Positions 61,153 through 64,000 of a stretch of 64,000 nucleotides of DNA are shown here, in pieces. Made by a program: the position numbers and the translations under genes. Below the pieces are notes generated by a model. The model did not search any database, was not told the DNA's origin, and worked only from the letters and a program-made list of their open reading frames with translations. Location of the stretch: NCBI GenBank assembly GCA_949292785.1, contig CASFBK010000013.1:22502-86501 (forward strand), read 5' to 3'. This DNA is from an uncultured Eubacteriales bacterium. Lineage in GTDB: Bacteria; Bacillota; Clostridia; Lachnospirales; Lachnospiraceae. The number at the start of each line of letters is the position of its first letter. Position 1 is the first letter of the stretch.

Positions 61153-61178
61153 GAGATGTAAGAACTTCTTACATCTCT
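61152..61178 (-). terminator. Terminator hairpin in the Lsa leader
   Basis: AGAGATGTAAGAA and TTCTTACATCTCT, a 13-bp perfect stem with 1-nt loop on paper (tighter inside), then TTTTT on minus. It stands between the micro-ORF and the coding sequence. Confidence 0.8.
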
Positions 61179-61214
61179 TTCGGCATCATGATAAAAAGAT
61201 ATTAGAATTTCCTG

Positions 61215-61226
61215 CTAACGGGGCAT
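61215..61226 (-). CDS. Three-residue leader ORF (Met-Pro-Arg)
   Basis: ATG CCC CGT TAG. Upstream AAGAG is a weak ribosome site. Very short leader ORFs are known before ABC-F resistance genes. Identified by its place before a terminator and its complementarity to the ribosome-site region of the Lsa-type gene; translation is not proven. Confidence 0.45.
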   Translation of the reverse strand: MPR

Positions 61227-61492
61227 ACCAATACTCTTAACCGTTCAAAGAGACAGAACCGCTTACGCAGTGTGCCTGCATGACTATTTATCATACATCT
61301 GCCTTTTTGAATCCATACCTATCGATATGCTTCTTTCATTCATTGAATTAACAGGAAATAATAATCATCTTTTCACCACCTTTCTATTCACAAAACAGAT
61401 ATTATCTTCTGCCTTGCACTTAAACTATACTTATCATAGCCCGATAGGAAAATTATGTCAAGAAAAATTTTTTCACTTGATTTAGGACAAGT
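61227..61492. other. AT-rich non-coding region
   Basis: Holds the promoter of the Lsa leader (TATGAT near 61290 on minus is a candidate -10). The plus-strand frames at 61270-61485 are hydrophobic and unlike proteins. Nothing else seen. Confidence 0.4.
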
Positions 61493-61705
61493 TCAAAAAC
61501 AGATTGCCACTGTCAGCATGGCTTCATACTGCACTGCAAATATCTCTGCAAAGTCTTCCACGCTTCTGTTGGTAAATGCCATGTGCCCCCATTCCCCTCT
61601 GTGCAACTATGTAAATAACGCAGGGTACACTAACTGCTGTTCGTTGTAATACATGGTATTGTGCACATTATAGATATACGTTGCTACTGCCTGATATAGG
61701 AACAC
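61493..61705 (-). pseudogene. Broken small gene remnant
   Basis: A minus-strand frame of 71 codons reads VFLYQAVATYIYNVHNTMYYNEQQ, meets an in-frame TAG, then continues RSVEDFAEIFAVQYEAML before TGA. Protein-like composition on both sides of the stop suggests a decayed gene, probably a leftover of the toxin locus. Family unknown. Confidence 0.35.
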
Positions 61706-61708
61706 CAT

Positions 61709-61732
61709 CTTTTGCAGGTTACAACTTCAATT
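61709..61732. repeat. Direct repeat at toxin-cassette junction, copy 1
   Basis: CATCTTTTGCAGGTTACAAC and flanks; the same sequence with one change occurs at 62451-62474. Both lie over the last codons (EEL/KAL-K-L-stop) of an immunity-type gene. Confidence 0.7.
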
Positions 61733-62102
61733 CTTCTTTCTCTTCAACAATTTCCACTTTCTCTTTCGGAATTTTCCCCTCATAATAATATTTGTCACAC
61801 CGATGTAAGCCTAATTTTTCTGCAACTTTACAGTCTGCTGTACCTATAAAATAATACTCTTCATTTTCTTTTTCCACATTAACTTTGATACCTTTTACGA
61901 TTCCATAAGTTCTATACTCATATGCTTCTCGGATTTCATTCGGCAAAATTATTTTACTATAAACTCCACTATTATATTCATCAATAAAAGTTGCATCAAT
62001 TATTGCCCGATTCGTTGTAATTATAACTAAATTTCCATCATTATCTCCATTCAATTCATACTCGTTACCATTATATATACAAAACTCACCATTTTTTATC
62101 AT
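61719..62102 (-). CDS. Putative immunity protein of a polymorphic toxin
   Basis: 127 aa. Starts MIKNGEFCIYNGNEYELNGD, with a middle IILPNEIREAYEYRTYGIVKGIKVNV and a Glu/Lys-rich end. Soluble, no motif. It begins 3 nt after the toxin-like fragment at 62106-62462, the usual toxin/immunity order. Its start (YxGxEYE) resembles the broken gene at 62493-62864, so the two are probably paralogues. Assigned by context. Confidence 0.6.
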   Translation of the reverse strand: MIKNGEFCIYNGNEYELNGDNDGNLVIITTNRAIIDATFIDEYNSGVYSKIILPNEIREAYEYRTYGIVKGIKVNVEKENEEYYFIGTADCKVAEKLGLHRCDKYYYEGKIPKEKVEIVEEKEELKL

Positions 62103-62105
62103 TTT

Positions 62106-62462
62106 TTATTTTCCTTTCACTTCTATAAAATGTTCACCATCAAATATTGCAACAACAATATCCTTTCCGTTTACAACCTTATGCAATTCTGCCCCCTTAT
62201 TAGGCTTAATTCTTGCACATAATTCCCACTCTGGTATAATCTCACCATTTCTTGCACCTGTAAAACCATTTAATGTACAAGGTGGACCGTCTAAATTTGT
62301 CCCACCAAATGCTTCTCCATACGGTATTTCTATTTTGTCCGTTTTATGAGTTTTAAATTTAATATATCCATATGTATCTCCGCCCTCTGGATATGGTCTT
62401 ACTCCATCGCCTGTCACATAATCAAGCCTAGATGATTCTACAACATTGTCATCTTTTGCTGG
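62106..62462 (-). pseudogene. Orphan toxin C-terminal module
   Basis: Open frame directly after an in-frame TAA, with no ribosome site; a GTG at 62417 is the only possible start. Text such as GDTYGYIKFKTHKTDKIEI, EAFGGTNLDG and NGEIIPEWELCARIKPNKGAEL looks like a compact secreted-toxin domain. Typical of displaced C-terminal cassettes downstream of polymorphic toxins, silent until recombined onto a full-length N-terminus. Activity unknown. Confidence 0.55.
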
Positions 62463-62474
62463 TTACAACTTCAG
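62451..62474. repeat. Direct repeat at toxin-cassette junction, copy 2
   Basis: CATCTTTTGCTGGTTACAAC, one change from copy 1 at 61709-61732. Distance between copies 742 bp, i.e. one orphan module plus immunity gene. Confidence 0.7.
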
Positions 62475-62492
62475 CGCTTTCTTCTCCAAGTA

Positions 62493-62864
62493 CTAACAGT
62501 AACACCTCATTTTTTTATACTCATCACATAGTATCCATTTTTGAATAATACTATCTACTTCTTTTAACTGTACATACAGATAATACTCATCTTTATCCCG
62601 CATAATCATTACGTGTATAAAGCATCACTTTATCTCCTTCAATAAGCGAACCAATATATGTATCTCCTTTGTAAATTACATCTGTTTGTTTTTAAAATAC
62701 ACATGCCAACTCTTCTAATTCACAATTTTCATATAACGTTCTTTTGTCTCAAATATTTTCGTAAATCCATCTTCTACAGATTTAGAATGATTTGAATACA
62801 ACGCATACCTTCCATCGCTTTTTTGCCGAAATTCGTATTCATGTCCTTGATATATTGCTACCAT
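62493..62864 (-). pseudogene. Frameshifted immunity-protein gene
   Basis: ATG 62864 opens MVAIYQGHEYEFRQKSDGRYALYSN and is read to about 62730, then needs two frame changes to continue through IYKGDTYIGSLIEGDKVMLYTRNDY and EYYLYVQLKEVDSIIQKWI to TAG 62493. Its start resembles the immunity gene at 61719-62102. A decayed paralogue. Confidence 0.6.
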
Positions 62865-62916
62865 ATCTTTTTACAACGATGTATTTATATCTTGTATTGT
62901 CCGCAGCTCTACTCAA

Positions 62917-63300
62917 TTAAAAATACATGATATCAATACTGCTAATATTGCTTCTATCATCATAATTAGAAACTATCTTTCCCCAACTATATTCATTCTG
63001 CTCTTTAATTCCCCATTCCTTTAATATATTATCATGTAATATTTTCCTTTTTCTCTCGTCAATTTCTGAAAATTCCTTATCACAACATATCAAAGATACT
63101 ATATATATTCTTTCCTCTCTAAAGAATAAACTAACAATGTATTTTCTATCTTTAATATTTTGTTGTTCATCCAAATAAATAATTTTTATCCCATCTTGAC
63201 TCTTATAAAATTTTGTCCTTTTAAACTGTTCAAATAAAAACCCTGGAAAAATAGCTAATTCATCTGATATTTTAATAAATCCATCACTAATATTTTTCAT
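62917..63300 (-). CDS. Putative immunity protein for the adjacent toxin
   Basis: 127 aa. Starts MKNISDGFIKISDELAIFPGFLFEQFKRTKFY, with alternating beta-strand-like segments and a KEWGIKEQNEYSWGKIVSNYDD region near the end. No membrane segment or known motif. Begins 18 nt after the stop of the toxin at 63319, the normal order in polymorphic-toxin loci. Assigned by context. Much more AT-rich than the housekeeping genes, as expected of mobile cassettes. Confidence 0.6.
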   Translation of the reverse strand: MKNISDGFIKISDELAIFPGFLFEQFKRTKFYKSQDGIKIIYLDEQQNIKDRKYIVSLFFREERIYIVSLICCDKEFSEIDERKRKILHDNILKEWGIKEQNEYSWGKIVSNYDDRSNISSIDIMYF

Positions 63301-63318
63301 TCTATTTATAAATCTCCT

Positions 63319-64000
63319 TTATTTATATAATTTGATATTTTCTACAGGTGTCAATATTCCCTTATCAATTAAATCTTGAACATCCGGAACATAATATTGC
63401 GGCAAACCACCCTTTCCAAATTGAGGATTTGCTTCTGCTATTCCATATGCACTTGCAATATCTTCATTAAACAAATAACCTTGCATTTCCCCTCTATAAC
63501 CATGTATAGGATTTTTTTCTACTTGTAATCCCTCAAATATTGTCGTTGCATCTCTACCCGACTGTTCAATAGCCTCCAACGTTGTAAAGTACTCTGTTCC
63601 ATTGGGCTCTCCTCTATATAGGATTGTTCCCTTTCCAACTGTAACATCAGTATAATCATCTATTCCAGGATATTTTCCCGACCCTTGCCAACTTCTTGCA
63701 ATTTCTGATGGTGTTTTACTATCTCCCGCAATCGTGTCATCCACTATCTTTATTTCATCCTCATCCAACACCTTATCCCGAATCACAATCCCATCCGCAT
63801 TTTTAAACAACAGCTTATTCCCGGAAATACTCACTGTGATTCCCGCCGCAAGACTTAACATAATCGTAACCGGCACCGGCCAGTCAAAGGCTTCTCCCAA
63901 GGCTCCTACTCCACATGCCGCCGTATTTCCTGCAAAGTCTATCAGCATTGTCTTTCCAAATGCCTTTAGTCCTTCCTTCAACCCAATCTCAGAGAACTTC
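63319..64000 (-). CDS. Polymorphic toxin, C-terminal part (5' end outside window)
   Basis: The frame is open to the right edge (a TTG at 63981 is only the first formal start). About 227 residues are visible. First a Gly/Ala/Val-rich hydrophobic stretch (GVGALGEAFDWPVPVTIMLSLAAGITVSISG in pieces), then a linker with RSWQGSGKYPGIDDYTDV, then a C-terminal domain: TILYRGEPNGTEYFTT, EVEKNPIHGYRGEMQGY and GLPQYYVPDVQDLIDKGIL. The YRG-start and PQYYVP end are seen in RHS/LXG-type toxin tips; an ADP-ribosyltransferase-like fold is possible but unproven. The immunity gene follows directly. Confidence 0.7.
   Translation of the reverse strand, partial: KFSEIGLKEGLKAFGKTMLIDFAGNTAACGVGALGEAFDWPVPVTIMLSLAAGITVSISGNKLLFKNADGIVIRDKVLDEDEIKIVDDTIAGDSKTPSEIARSWQGSGKYPGIDDYTDVTVGKGTILYRGEPNGTEYFTTLEAIEQSGRDATTIFEGLQVEKNPIHGYRGEMQGYLFNEDIASAYGIAEANPQFGKGGLPQYYVPDVQDLIDKGILTPVENIKLYK

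Larger units (their letters stand above)
61040..61226 (-). promoter_or_regulatory. Attenuator-like leader of the Lsa-type gene
   Basis: In transcription order: a micro-ORF ATG CCC CGT TAG (61226-61215), a terminator hairpin with T-run (61178-61148), the interspersed repeat (61152-61086), and AACGGGGCAT (61049-61040) just before the ribosome site. The first 10 nt of the micro-ORF, ATGCCCCGTT, are exactly complementary to that last segment. A ribosome paused on the micro-ORF would change both the terminator and access to the ribosome site. Confidence 0.65.

Noticed and set aside
61270-61485. Plus-strand frame of 71 codons upstream of the Lsa leader
   Set aside because: No ribosome site, odd composition, and it opposes the promoter region of the Lsa leader.
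1-64000. CRISPR array, rRNA or tRNA genes
   Set aside because: No regularly spaced repeat-spacer pattern was seen; no tRNA cloverleaf or rRNA signature was recognised by eye. A tRNAscan or Infernal run would settle this.

Overview
The window looks like chromosome of a motile, anaerobic, low-GC Firmicute, most likely a gut Lachnospiraceae (Clostridium cluster XIVa). This rests on the gene set: a raffinose/melibiose operon of the Ruminococcus gnavus type, an anaerobic class III ribonucleotide reductase, flagellin next to csrA, an agr system, a perfect CIRCE element, and TTG/GTG starts with strong GGAGG ribosome sites. The species is an inference. No database search was possible, so family names come from motifs and remembered homologues.

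Layout. 0-6.5 kb: two LysR regulators, a flavodoxin-like lipoprotein, an iron alcohol dehydrogenase, a MarR-citrate synthase operon behind a perfect CIRCE element, and a Bax-inhibitor-1 membrane protein. 6.4-12.7 kb (minus strand): a complete subtilosin-type sactipeptide cluster. A 56-aa precursor that simple ORF calling easily misses is followed by the AlbA radical SAM maturase, two M16-like peptidases, a membrane protein, a 52-aa AlbB-like microprotein, an ABC ATPase and a permease. 13.0-16.0 kb: an agr quorum-sensing locus (agrC/agrA on minus, agrB/agrD on plus) whose AgrD has Ser where Cys is usual; it lies directly upstream of the sactipeptide genes. 16.1-20.4 kb: a probable retron defence island made of an OLD-type ATPase-TOPRIM protein, a structured ncRNA with 12-bp a1/a2 ends, a reverse transcriptase and an overlapping DUF6602-like gene.

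20.6-24.4 kb: an Rpn-type nuclease, flagellin, csrA and a short tyrosine recombinase, with two sigma-28-like promoter plus hairpin units as direct repeats on either side of the flagellin-csrA-recombinase segment. 24.4-33.4 kb: an alpha-galactoside operon (binding protein, two permeases, alpha-galactosidase, separate kinase, sucrose phosphorylase) with a divergent AraC regulator. 33.4-37.5 kb: a putative isoprenoid-synthase-like protein, an ABC-F ATPase and asnA. 37.5-44.5 kb: a MacB/FtsX-type exporter, a decayed intergenic stretch and an OmpR/HK pair likely to control the exporter. 44.5-61 kb: mostly housekeeping genes (dapB, dapA, cobO, OB-fold protein, cyclophilin, CpaE-like ATPase, amidase, fabH, degV, ABC exporter, NrdR-controlled nrdD with a fused redoxin, hflX), ending with an Lsa-type ABC-F resistance gene behind an attenuator-like leader. 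61.5-64 kb: the C-terminal end of a polymorphic-toxin locus with toxin and immunity modules, one broken, running off the window edge.

The genes most worth following are the sactipeptide cluster with its adjacent agr system, the retron, and the Lsa leader. Starts were moved from the longest reading frame wherever a ribosome-binding site or operon overlap clearly favoured an internal start; each such case is noted.
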